Source: Escallonia rubra
Lineage: Eukaryota > Streptophyta > Magnoliopsida > Escalloniales > Escalloniaceae
Assembly (NCBI GenBank): GCA_033065855.1
Contig: JAVXUO010000077.1
Coordinates: forward strand, 310,001-374,000
Length of the DNA: 64,000 nucleotides
Direction of reading: 5' to 3'
The notes under the pieces are model-generated. The model ran no database searches. It saw nothing but the letters and a program-made list of their open reading frames with translations, and was not told the origin of the DNA. A program made the position numbers and the translations under genes. Positions 12,860 through 24,206 of the stretch are shown here, in pieces (position 1 is the first letter of the stretch; the number at the start of each line of letters is the position of its first letter).

Positions 12860-13330
12860 AAAAAAAGGGAGGCTCTAACTAATTGGCAGGTTATCCGTGC
12901 TCCCAATCGGACAGTTAGTCAGTATGCGCATTTGCTTGAAAATTTGCGAGATTGGCTAGTCCATACCCTGATCAAAGCCACTTATCAACCAGTCGCTTAT
13001 CATCCCGAATGACTGGATGGTTAGTTAGAAACCTTGACCTCTAGAAAGATTTCCAGGAAAATTCCCTCGAACCACTGACCAACCGGCCGGGGCAACCTCT
13101 CGGATGACCAGACGATTAGTCAGAAAACCTTATCTCAGAAAATTTCCAAGAAATAATCACTCCCACTGACCAACGGTTGGTTATTTGCCAAGATGATCCG
13201 GATGGTTAAAAAACCTTATCCGCAAAATTTTTTCTAAAAAGATTCCCAAATAAACCTCAACCCATTGACCAACTGGCCAGTTAGCTCTCTAGATAACCGG
13301 ACGGTTAATCAGCCCTTTTTTCCAAAAAAT
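12860..13330 (+). repeat. Leader array of AACCGGCCGGTT-like motifs, element 1
   Basis: About five degenerate units of 85-100 bp lie between LTR and gag. Each carries a form of CACTGACCAACCGGCCGG (clearest at 13074-13090), then a form of GATGACCAGACGATTAGTCAG, then an A/T-rich tail. Equivalent arrays occur in the leaders of elements 2 and 3. Confidence 0.75.
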
Positions 13331-13501
13331 TGAAAAACACCTTCCAAACTTGAAAAATTCCCCCTCGCCCCCATCGGGGTATGAGTCAGCCAGCTCGATA
13401 TATGTGGAATGTATTATTAAATTTTTTACGACTTTCCCTGTATAGTTAAAGCTAAGGGCAGTTGGTATCGAGATTCGTTCGGAAAGCTCTGATGAACTCC
13501 A

Positions 13502-14406
13502 ATGGCCGAAAAATTCCCACCGATCTCTGATTTGGTTTGTATCATCAGCGAGGTTCAAAAGGATCTCCAGAATGGTTTTACTATCCTAACCGAACAACAT
13601 TACCGAACTACCGAGGAGTTGGATAACCTCAAGAGGAGAGGTATTAAAGATCCAGAAGAAGATGGGAAGAAAGACGACAAAAAGAAAGGTCCAGTGTTTG
13701 GTTGAATGTATGAGTCTGAGGAAGAAAAGACAAAACCTCCTGCTGTGCCAGAATGGAAGAATAAGTTAGCCGCATTTGAATCCCAGATTGCTAGGATAAG
13801 GAGAGCCGATGACCCGTTGGACCTCATTGCCTTAACCATGAACCCTGATGATAGGTTATCCCTCAAGTTCAAGATGCCGAAGATGGATAAGTTTGACGGG
13901 ACCACATATCCCAAGATTCATGTGAAGATGTACATGCTAGCGTTGACCCCATATGGGATAAATCAGAATCAGTTGATACAGATGTTCCACCGTACCCTCA
14001 TGAGAGCCGCTTCCCGATGGTTCCTTACTTTGAATGAAGCCCGAGTCTACACATAGAAAGATGTTGTGAGAGAGTTTTTCAGACAATACCAGTACAATGT
14101 AGACCTAAAGATTTGGAAAACACAAAGCGAGAGCCAAGGGAGTCCGTTTCAACTTTCATCATGCGGTGGAGGAATACGACAGCTCAAATGGTGAACTGCC
14201 TAACGGAGGAAGAACAAGTGAACATCGTGAGAAGCAACTTGCTTCCGGTCTACCACGATTACATTTTTTGTCACTACCACACATCGTTCAAAGCTCTAAT
14301 AGAATCCCTCATTCAGATAAAGGATGCAACCAACAAGGGAACCATCTCTCGTGAGTTAAAATCACCAGGAGCATACCGAGCCAGTCCAAGGAGCTCCAGT
14401 GTGTAG
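13502..14406 (+). pseudogene. gag pseudogene, element 1
   Basis: It begins MAEKFPPISDLVCIISEVQK and continues past an in-frame TGA (13703-13705) into FKMPKMDKFDGTTYPKIHVK and RTLMRAASRWFLTLNEARVY, then a TAG at 14054-14056. A frameshift near 14100 leads to PRESVSTFIMRWRNTTAQMV and the C-terminal part in another frame, ending at 14406. The series of blocks (FDGT.P..H..., ASRWF, FI.RWR) is that of a gypsy retrotransposon capsid. Two stops and a frameshift mean no full Gag can be made. The start is the ATG aligned with that of element 2. Confidence 0.85.
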
Positions 14407-14559
14407 CCTAAGACAACATCAACTAACAATGTCAACACTGTGGAAACACCTCAAGCAATGACATGGGAACCCGCTATAGAGCCTAGACAGAAGTTCACCC
14501 CCTTGAATGCACCGCTCCCCAAGGTTTTTTTAACATTTTCTAAGGAAGGTAATGATTTC

Positions 14560-16068
14560 CAAGCTACCACCTACCCTTACACCAGCAGTGATACCCGATG
14601 GATATGATGTGAAATTTGCCTTTTATAATTACCATCAAGGAAAAGGGCACCCCACGGAGAGATGCATCACCCTCTGACATGCCATAAAAGACCACATCGA
14701 CAAGGGCGAAGTGTCCATTCCTGTCAGACCAAATGTTCGAAAAGAACCCTTGCCTACCCATAGGGTTAACTGTATTGATGAAAGCCAGTCAGTCATAGTT
14801 CCAATTGCCTTTATTGTCCATACTAGCCAACCAGTTTCGATATCAGTGTCTGCTTATGATTCTCTGCCACAGTTTTGCGATGTGATTACTTGGGAGGAGT
14901 TGATGGATGGGGAAACCTTCACAGTTGAAGAAGAATACAATGAAGAAACTGGGTTTATGTTGCGATCCAATTCTAATGTGCCCCACTTAACCCGATCAGG
15001 CCGAGTGTACCAGACCCCACCCCAGCCAGCCACATCCGACCTATTGTTATCTCAAGACCCTCCAGATGATGAGGTCCTTAGACAATTGAAGAAGACCCAA
15101 GCCAATATTTCCATATGGAGACTATTGTCAGCCTCATACTCCCATCGTCAAGCCCTTATCAAGAACTTATTCGGAAGCTCGCCCGGGCAAGAAGCGCATG
15201 AGCATGACCACGATCCCTACTATGAATGGATACTTCATCAAGGAAGGAGAAAATGGGTGCTTCTACGGATTTCTAGAACCAGTTTACAATGTTGAGATCG
15301 GGAAGCGAATCAAAGGATAACGAAGAAATGCCAATTCAGACATGAAGAAAGACCTAAGCCAGTTCAGACGGAGTCAGGTATCGAAGAAGACCTAAGCCAA
15401 CAGCAAGCAACAGTGTTGCGATCATGAAAAAAATGCCAATTTAGACAGAGTCAGGTACCGAAGAAATCTCAGATTGGGTGGATTCATTGGATTCGGAAGT
15501 AATGATAGCGTGCTTCAGAGATATGTTTATCTCAGTGCTTATATGTGAAGTGGACAACCATGCCATAGATCTAGCATGCCTAATCACTCCAACACAGAGC
15601 GACATGCAGAATTGGATGGTCGAGTGTGGAGCGCTGACTTTCGGAAAGGTTACCGAAGGAAGTCCTGCTACCAAAGATGCTATGGAGCCGGAAGACTTGG
15701 ATGCCTATGTCACCTTAGCCAATTTGAATCTGTTCACCTATTATGTGTTTCCAGACTACATGATTGATAATATAATGCTTGATTTCAATTATCCCTTGGT
15801 TGCTGATATAGGCTACGATGAATTAATCAATTTGGTTAATAATGAGTCACTTCTAATGGACTTAGAAGAGAAAAAATATTCAAAAGAAATGTTAAAAGAA
15901 ATTGAATACCAAGAAACTAGTCGTTTCAAGCCAGTGGCCGAGGAAACAGTTAAAGTGAACATAGGCTCTCTGGAAAATATAAAAGAAATCAAAATAGGGG
16001 CTAGTCTAGATTACAGAGAGAGAGAGAGAGAGATGAATGCACTCGAAACCATTGATGTTTTTGCCTGA
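14560..16068 (+). pseudogene. Gag C-terminus and pol linker, element 1 (protease deleted)
   Basis: Bases 14560-14740 encode YHQGKGHPTERCITL, a degenerate nucleocapsid-type Cys/His motif. An open stretch at 14711-15295 continues to LKKTQANISIWRLLSASYSH, the conserved linker before protease. About 1 kb present in element 2 (protease and following linker) is missing after 15190. An acidic open stretch at 15478-16068 (MDSLDSEVMIACFRDM.. to ..NALETIDVFA) corresponds to element 2 bases 32200-32760 and leads into RT. No catalytic protease motif is found. Confidence 0.7.
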
Positions 16069-16080
16069 TCATATAGTGAC

Positions 16081-16900
16081 ATGCCAGGTATAGACCCATC
16101 CATCGTGGAACACCACCTACCCATCTTACCCGAAGCCAAACCCATCAAATAGAAACTCCGCAAGTTAAGACCAGAGTGGTCCCTCAAGGTTAAGGAGGAG
16201 GTGATGAAGTTACTCCGGCCCACATTGGGTTTATCCCAGTGATTGAATACCCAAACTGAGCTATCAACATCGTACACGTCCCCAAGCCTTCCGGTCAAGT
16301 TAGGATGTGTCTGGACTACCGAGACATAAATCGAGCTTCTCCCAAGGATGATTTTTCTTTACCCATCATAAACTTGATTATAGACAACATAGCCGATAAT
16401 AAGTTAGTATCATTTGTGGATTGCTTTGCGGTGTATAACCAGATAAAAATGGCTCCTGAGGACCAGGAAGAGACAGCCTTTACCATCTCATAAGGAACCT
16501 TATGTTACAAAGTGATGCCCCTTGGTTTGAAGAATACCGGGGCTACATATCAGCGATCCCTACCACCCTGTTCTATGACATGATCCATAAGGAGGTGGAA
16601 GTGTATGAAGATGATATGATCATAAAATCAAGGAAGATGGCATATCATTACACAATGTTGAGGAAATACTTTAAGAGATTGAGGCAGTACAAAGTAAGGT
16701 TGAACCCAGAAGTGTATGTTCGGAGTCACAGCCAAAAATTTGCTAGGTTTCATGGTGAGTAAACGAGGGATAGAGGTGGATCTAGCCCAAATCAAAGCCA
16801 TAGTTGAGATGTCTCCACCTAGAACTGAGAAGGAGATTCGAGGATTCTTGGGTAGAATCTAGTACATCAGTCGGTTCATTTCCCGCTTAATCATGATCAG
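16081..16900 (+). pseudogene. Reverse transcriptase pseudogene, element 1
   Basis: RT blocks are visible across frames: MPGIDPSIVEHHLPILPEAK, MCLDYRDINRASPKDDF, SFVDCFAVYNQIKMAPED and VEVYEDDMIIKS, then a block matching LNP...F and KGIEVD. The catalytic box reads YEDD in place of the usual Y[VI]DD. A stop at about 16491 follows TAFTIS, and further stops and shifts lie downstream. It is inactive. Confidence 0.85.
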
Positions 16901-16959
16901 TGAGCCCGTGTTAAAGCCGTTGAAGAAGGATTCGAGCAAGAAACCCCCTATGCCAGGAA

Positions 16960-17323
16960 GCCTTTGACAAAATCAAATAATACCTTAGTAACCACCCTCT
17001 AGCCTTAAGCTCGCCTATACCCAGTAGCCCCTTATTACTATACCTAACCGTGACCGATACCGCAGCTGGAGCCATGTTAGCTCAGCACTTGGAGGATTCA
17101 TTGGTTGAGAGGGCCATATACTATGTGAATAAGAGGTTGAACCAGAGAGATGTGAACTATTTAGCCCTAGAGAAAACATGTATATCATTAGTTTGGGTAA
17201 CACAAAGGTTGAGACACTATGTCTTGGCATACCCCATCAGGTTATTGGCCATAATGGACCCCATGAAGTACCTGTTTGAGAAGCATGTCCTGTCTAACAG
17301 CACATCTAAATGGCTTTTGTAGA
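16960..17323 (+). pseudogene. RNase H pseudogene, element 1
   Basis: The open stretch 17050-17322 reads MTDTAAGAMLAQHLE.., YYVNKRLNQRDVNYLALEKT and RLRHYVLAYPIRLLAIMDPM, the gypsy RNase H that follows RT. It stops at TAG (17320-17322) and the sequence then jumps to the integrase N-terminus. The second, Tat-specific RNase H of element 2 is absent, which suggests a deletion. Confidence 0.8.
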
Positions 17324-17339
17324 GAACAACTATTGTGTG

Positions 17340-18424
17340 TAACCAAGAGAGAAAGTAGTCAAATCACGGACGACATACATGCAAGAAAGTGTGGACCACA
17401 CATGAACAAGTGGATGCTAGCCAAGAAAGTCCTTTGATAGAGATACTACTGGAGTACCATGGAACACGATTGTATCGAGTATGTGAGGGGATGTCACAAA
17501 TGTCAGGTGTACGCTAATTTGCAACATCTACCTCCCTGAGAGTTATACAACATGACCTCCCAGTGGCCGTTCTCAGTTCAAGGGATATATGAATAGGGAA
17601 GATCAGTCCCAAGGCCTCCAACAGACACGAGTTCATGCTAGTAGCCATAGATTACTTTACGAAGTGGATGGAAGCCGCTTCATACGCCGTGCTCAACGCC
17701 AGGAAGATGGCTTAGTTAATCCGGACGAACATCATTTGCAGATATGGAGTACCCCGGGAGTTGATCTAAGACAATGGGTTACACTTTGAAGGAGAAGTCA
17801 CAGACTTAGCCGAGAAATATGGTATCATCCGACATAGCTCGTCACCCTATTGGCCGCAAACCAACGGGACTGTTGAGGCCACCAATAAGAACATTAAGTG
17901 CATGTTGAGTAAAATGACAAATTCTTGTAGGAGTTGGCCAGATAAGCTTCCCTATGCACTCTGGGGCTATAGAACGTCGGTGAAGATGTCGACCAGGGCT
18001 ACTCCATATTCATTGGTCTATGGCATGGAGGCCATGCTCCCGGTAGAATTAGAAGTCAACTCTCTCAGAGTGTTATTGGAGAAATAGATAGCCAAAGAAG
18101 ATTAGGTGAGACACAGATTCGAAGAATTGGCCTTAGCAGACAAGAAAAGGTTGAAGGCGCTTTATCATATCCAAGGTTACCAGAGGCGAATCACCAGAGC
18201 ATTGAACAAGCGAGTCAAGGGACGTGGGTTGAAAGAAGGATATTTGGTGTCAGAGAAGAACATTGGACAAACTTGGAACCCGCGTGGAAAGTTTGAACCC
18301 AACTAATCAGGTCCCTATATGATTAAGAAAATCATGACCAGGGGTGCAGCGTTGTTAGTCGATTTAGATGGAATTGAGCTCTCACAGCTAGTCAATCTAG
18401 ATCGATTAAAGAAATATTATGTTT
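17340..18424 (+). pseudogene. Integrase pseudogene, element 1
   Basis: Blocks in several frames: a zinc-binding remnant ending YVRGCHKCQVYANLQHLPP, a core remnant around 17560-17880, EATNKNIKCMLSKM containing the catalytic Glu region, LPYALWGYRTSV, RATPYSLVYGMEAMLPVELE, and a C-terminal part ending LVNLDRLKKYYV. Stops interrupt it repeatedly (for example 17519, 17592 and 18085). The ends are set by homology with element 2. Confidence 0.8.
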
Positions 18425-18779
18425 GAACGAATTTTGTAATTGAACTACAAATGACCTAATCCTCTAAAGAACATTTTTTCAACACACAAAAATTGATGTA
18501 ACACATAGATCGGGGTACATAGGCCATCTGTAAAGTTACATCGAGTGTGGTCAAATTTTGATAAAATTCTTTTATTTCACTGGCTAAAATACTGATTACA
18601 TTCTTGAGAAAAATAAAAATGTCCGCCAGGATGAAAACCCAGCAAAGAGCGGCCTAAGTAAAAGTTAGGGCAAAGAAAAATAAAAAAATGCACGAAAAAA
18701 AATAAAAAGGCTCGCTACGACGAAAACCCTGCAAAGAGCGACTTAGGCAAAAGTTAGGGCAAGAAAACTTTCTAAGTCC

Positions 18780-20505
18780 TATCAGCAACCTATGGGATAT
18801 CTGCCATCATTTATTTAAAGTTCTTTCTAGTTGAATTCTCCTTAGCGTTCAAAACTAATTTCCATGCCTCCATACTCTTCTTCTAAATTGACCTCTGCGA
18901 TATAGGAATCACATCCTCTAATTCCTCCACTTGAAAAGCGGCCTTTGATCCACTTGGTCTTTTCATTTATTACTCTACCTGTCAAACTAATCCTCGAGAT
19001 AAGCATCCACACCGGCCTCCCAATTTTGAGTAACTTTTATAGTCGGATTCCTCTTCGGCGGCTTCTTTTTCAACAACAAAGTGGGATGTCGCTGAGGCTC
19101 ATCCATGTGCAAAGACCATATCGGATTCCTATCAGCATCAAAATTTCCTTGAACATTTGAGAACCAATCCAAGAGTGCCTGATCCAAGTGACCCGAACTT
19201 CATCTTCAGTTTAAGGATGACGGAAACTTTGTGTTATGCTATGAGAAGACCTGCCCAATTTAGACATCTCCGAGCTCAATCCGATAGCAGCACGAGCTTC
19301 CCCCTTGGCTTGCTCTAGAGATTGTATTCATAAGCCCTTGGGAAGTCCCAATCTAGCTCCACCCTCAGTTTGCCTTCTAAAGATAATACATTTTCACAAA
19401 CATGGGGCCAAAGCCAACAGATGTATGCGTTAGACAATAAGGGAGCAACATGTTCAATACCGGTGATGAAAGGTTTATATTCAATATAACTGTGGGCATA
19501 AGGCGGAGACCCCTGGCCTCTTAACACAGCCTCGATTATGGAAGGACTAAGGGCTTGTCTCCCATGAACTCACCATAAAACTTTAAAATCACATGTTCAT
19601 AACCAAACTACCTCACGACCCGACAAGAAAAGTAGAAAAATGTGTAACACAATCCCAGGAGATAAACATAGGGATTCAGCTTTTCTCAGAACTGGGCCAT
19701 GAGCCCTCCACCATTTACAATACAAATGAATATCCTTGGACTCCTGCACACAGAAGAAGTAAGTCCACTCGTCTATGCCGGAATGACCATCGGAGAGCAA
19801 AGGTTGAGAATGGAAAGCACTAGGGTTGTATCCTACTGCAGCAAGTTTGGCTATCAGACGCATATGGTCCAGTAGCCACATGTACAAAAGCAAAGAACTG
19901 TCTCTTAATAGAATGCTGGGATAGAACATTGGTGACCCTAAGTAAAGTTTCAGCTAGTACTAAAGAGATCAGGGTTTTACCTAGGGTAGCCTCACATTAG
20001 CAACCCTAAGGCCGGAAAAAGTGAGATATTTAGCTACCAAGCATAGCGCCAAAGCAGACACTCTACCATGGGTGTATTCCTCGTCACGACTAATCAGTTT
20101 GGCAAAAAAAATACTCTATTAGAGAAGAAAGTTTAATATCTTCACCACGAATGAAAGATCGAGCACTTTCCTTTGAGACCTTCAATAAATTCTTGAGGAA
20201 CTTGACATAACCATCTTGAACGGTCGAAACAATGATTGGAAGATTGGCTGGGATATCTACCAGGGTAGAGAACTCTTCAAAGGTAGGGCAACATATTGTC
20301 AGACCGAAGCAAAAACATGATCCTCAACGTCCCAGAATCTAAAAGCACCATAGAAAATGTCCTCACAAACCATCACGCTTCTCAAGTGCATCATTGATTT
20401 TACTTTGAACCTCCTGTCAATATGGATCAATTTGATCTTGTTGAAGGATTTTGCAAACGCACGTAATTAAAGCTCAAAGATCGTAGGATCATCTTCGAAG
20501 GCCAT
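18780..20505 (-). pseudogene. Antisense ORF (plant mobile domain-like), element 1
   Basis: On the minus strand, downstream of pol, a decayed ORF runs leftward from an ATG at 20505 (MAFEDDPTIFEL). Later blocks include LLRDSSLLLYMWLLDHMRLI (in 19597-19929) and WFSNVQGNFDADRNPIWSLH (in 18987-19187). The same blocks in the same order occur in element 2 at 37450-39155, so this was one protein of perhaps 500-570 residues. Antisense ORFs 3' of pol are known in Tat-lineage elements; similarity to plant mobile domain proteins is my inference from the LLLYMWLLDHMR block. Stops and frameshifts break it. Confidence 0.65.
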
Positions 20506-21369
20506 TGAGAGTTCTCAAGAGACAAGGGACGAAAATTATTCTGAAAGGACGAGTCATGAATATATGTAGTCAAGTAGCCCTAATTTGTATAGAGTTAGGA
20601 GTCAAAAATTTAAAAATTCATGAAATTTTATCAGATAAACTGTCATGTTTTAGATTAGGCAGCCTATTTTCCTATTTAATTTGCATTTTTTATGGTCCAT
20701 GTTTCTGATCAACCGTCCGGTTTGAAGGAATTACATAAAAAACCCTAAAACGTGGGGCCTACCATCCATGAGCATGGTGTGTGTGTGAAGTAAGGTGACA
20801 TATTGTGTGTCTAGGAAGGAAATTTGAGGTAACTTACCTCCTCCGCAAAATAGAAGGCTCTAAGATGAGTTCCTTGCTCCAGAGTGAGTAAAGAGCAATC
20901 ATCGGCTCGATTCTTTGGTTAAAATCGAGAGATTTTTCCGATTTGGGGACCTCCCTCATGGCTCTTGCGAGTTCTCACATAATCCTTAATCATTGTACAA
21001 AATTGAGAGGGATGAGGAAGAGATTTTTGGTATTTATAGATTGGGAGTGTGATTAGGGCTAGAATAGACGATCTAGAACTCCTAGAGCGAAGAAATCTGA
21101 GAGAGATTGGAGTGGATCGAACTAGAAGTGTTTTGAACAAAAACCCTAAAATCATGCACAAAACTGGGCAGCCAAACCGGCCGGATTTTTAACTCTTCGA
21201 AATTCAAAATCCCAAAGTCTTTGGCTAACCGGCTGGTTCTCCTACCGAATTTTAAAATTTTCAAAAACCTTTTGTTTAATCAGTCATTTTTCAACTTAAA
21301 ATTTCAAAGCTCTCAGCGATTCTGACCAACCGACTGATTTTCGGCCTCTTTTTTCCCCAAAATAATATA

Positions 21370-21393
21370 CATATATATATATATATATATATG
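21370..21393. repeat. TA microsatellite
   Basis: About 12 TA repeats in the 3' region of element 1, after the antisense ORF. Confidence 0.9.
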
Positions 21394-21714
21394 CATGCTT
21401 GTCCTTCATCCTTATAAATTTGTGGTTGTCTGCCTGCACATTGTCACATAATATCTGCTCATTCGCCTGAGGGCATTGTTATCTAGTATTTGTATGCATG
21501 CATACCTGCCAGTGCATGTCCTAAATCTGATTTCTGGGTGATTCACTACCCAGATTTCTGAAATCATTTATTCTATCTAACAACTCTTATATGGTGTAAG
21601 GTTAATACAAGATTCCGTGTTGTTTCCAGTATCTTCTTGTGAAGTGAATTGATTCATTCGCATCCAACAATCAATTATCTTTACGACATTTCTAGCTCCA
21701 CCTACCAGTCATAC

Positions 21715-22220
21715 TTTCACTTTGTCTGTCGACCCTTCCAACTTGTCTTAGGGGCTCCGGCAACGGTCGAAGTTATTTCCCTATCCGTCGACCCTCTCAA
21801 CTTGTCTTGGGGGCTCCGATAATGGGCAATTCCAGATCTAGATCCAGTCTTTAGTATCCCTAGACGGCCAATTGTTGTTACCATTGGCTTTGACTTCTAG
21901 AGGTATACCCTTATATCTAAGCGACCAACCGCTTAGTGGTGCGTTGTTGTCTTCGGTTCTTAGATATACAACTTTGGTCGTCGCCTTTTCAACTTGTCTT
22001 GAAGGCTCTAGTAACAGGTAATTCCAGTTCTGAATCCAGATCTAGTCTCCAGTGTGTTTAGATGACTAATTTTCGTTACTATTGCTCCGGCTTCTAGCCA
22101 TACTATTCTCAGCTGCTTAAGCGACCAATCGTTGTTACAGTTTGCTCCGACTCTTAGGCAGTGAGTTTTTCAGTTCTAATTCCAGTTCCGGCTCCAGTTC
22201 TAGTTCCAGTTCCATATTCT
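21715..22220 (+). repeat. Tandem repeats in the 3' untranslated region of element 1
   Basis: CAACTTGTCTT..GGGGCTCC recurs near 21737, 21795 and 21998. GGCAATTCCAG or GGTAATTCCAG plus ATCTAG recurs with about 190-bp spacing, and GACCAAT(T/C)GTTGTTAC recurs several times. A short CCAGTT(C/A)TAGTTCCAG minisatellite closes it (22160-22215). Tandem repeats just upstream of the 3' LTR are typical of Tat/Ogre elements. Confidence 0.6.
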
Positions 22221-22915
22221 ATGTTCGCAGACGACCAATTGTTGTTACTGTTGGATTCAGCTTCGAATGATATCTATATTTCAGTGAACTACATTGGTTT
22301 GATTCTTCCTGGGATGATACATAAGAAGCTTGTGAAGGTCCGACCTCATATCTGTGTTTTCACTACAAATATGTGTTGTCTTCCTTTTTCGATGATGTTC
22401 GCCCGTTAGTGCACTCCATCCCCGAGGGCTCTCTAGACACCTCATTTTTGTAGGCATTTTTTATTAATTAAGTAATGGGATTTATTATTTATTGAAATGC
22501 ATTACTAAACATGTGTTAACCCTACGATTATTTAACCTAGGATTATATTTGATTTTGATGATAACTAACATTGATGATTATGCTGTCTAACATGCATTGA
22601 GTTGATGAAGCAATATGAACAATCTCATACTCATGCAAATGGATTATTAGACGAGCAACACGTTCAAAGACTCTCAACGGAACGCATCAAAGAGGGAAAT
22701 TGTCGATTGAAGTTTTCATGCTTTTATTTTCGTCTTTGTAAACTAGACTTAGAGAGATGATCGTTACGATGACTGTATACCTAGAACTTGCCCATAGGTT
22801 TCCCTTGCATGCATAAAAAGTTTTTCATGCTTTAAAAATAGGAAACTGCATTTTCAGGAATGCAGTCGACTGCATTGGAATGTAGTCGACTGCATGTTGG
22901 GCAGTGAGGTATTAC

Positions 22916-24037
22916 TAGACCTGGCAAAATGTTGCCCGGACCCATTACCCGGTCCAAAATTCCGGGTACGGGTAGCCATTTTCCCTACCCGCTGAAAGTG
23001 GACCCGGACCCGAACCGACCCGTAAAATCCGGGTAAGTTTGGGTCGGTTACCGGGTACCCGGGTTTACCCGATTATATCAATATATATACAACTTTTAGG
23101 GTTAAATCTCTCATTCTCTCCTCTTATCACTTCCGCACCTACCTCTCAATTCACTCTCAACCTCACAGATCCCCCCATTTCTTATCTCAAGTCTCTCTCT
23201 CTCTCTCTCTCTCAGATTTACCTAAGTCACGGCCACCGTACTCCACCCAAGGCGCCAAGTCGTTCAGTCACTCCACGATCTACCAGAAGTCACCCCGTCG
23301 TGCTGTCACCTCCGATCTGTCACCTCGTCGCGTCGTCTCCTCCGATCTGTCACGCCATCTCCTCCGATCTGTCGCGCCGTCGCGCCTTCTCCTCTGATCC
23401 GTCGCGCCGTTGCCCCCAATGGTCACCCCGTCTCCCTCTCGCTGCCGATCCGTTGCCCATTCGTCGCCGATCCATCACTGTCACCACAGATCCGTCGCCC
23501 AGTCGCCACTGAACGATCGCTCGTTGCCTTGTGATTGTTGGATAGATCTTTCAGTTGGTGGATCTTGATGATAGTTGTATCGATGTTCAGATTTTTAATT
23601 TTTTTCCCGTTTGATAGACATAAAGTTGCCTTGTGATTGTTGGGTAGATCTTGATGATGGTCGTGTCGATGTTCAAATTTTGTTTTCCCATTTGAAAGAT
23701 ATCCGGATTGGTTTTTTTTTTCCATTTGTAAGATGTTCAGATTTTTTTTTGTGGATTGAAAGATGTTCAGATTGTTGTGTAATGAATTGAAGGAGAAAGA
23801 ATGAAAAGTATGTCTAATTAGTAATTACTGAGTAGAAGGCATTTAAAATCTATTTATTCAAAAAAGTCAGGAAAAATTGTGATTTACCCGCGGGTAATAC
23901 CCTACCCGTAAGGGTAGGGTACGGGTTCTCATAAACTGTACCAAAAAAAAATGGGTAAAATTTACCCGACCCGTTTTTATCCGGACCCGGCCGGGTTTTA
24001 CCCGTACCCCAGTGGGTACACCCGTTTGCCAGGTCTA
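22916..24037. mobile_element. Non-autonomous hAT-like element, 1122 bp
   Basis: The ends are perfect inverted repeats TAGACCTGGCAAA. The flanking 8-bp duplication GGTATTAC is exact (22908-22915 and 24038-24045). Subterminal regions are rich in ACCCG/CGGGT words in both orientations. Between them lies a CT-rich, then GC-rich stretch (23160-23520) with repeated CTCCGATCTGTC words, open for 157 codons from 23039 but without a recognised domain. No transposase is encoded. It probably used a transposase supplied elsewhere; the GC-rich core may be captured host sequence. Confidence 0.93.
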
Positions 24038-24045
24038 GGTATTAC

Positions 24046-24206
24046 AGTCGATTGCATTGGAATGCAGTCGACTGTAATACTTTCAGTAGCCTATTACAGT
24101 CAACTGCATTGCATTGCAGTCGACTGCAAGTTGGAAATTTGAATTTCCAACGGCTACTTTTTGGGTTACAGTCGACTGTAATGGTGCATTGCAGTCGACT
24201 GTATTT
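24046..24206. repeat. Palindrome cluster CAGTCGACTG in LTR U3
   Basis: Five or six copies of CAGTCGACTG or one-base variants, spaced 15-60 bp, with two more at 22863 and 22883 on the far side of the hAT insertion. The cluster lies 60-220 bp upstream of the LTR TATA box, suggesting a promoter-proximal protein-binding array. The related LTR at 61361-62745 has four copies at 62093-62162. Confidence 0.75.

Noticed and set aside
23039-23512. 157-codon ORF inside the non-autonomous hAT
   Set aside because: Starts in the CGGGTACCCG subterminal repeats and has low-complexity Ser/Pro/Arg text; not a transposase and not supported as a gene. Noted as possible captured sequence only.
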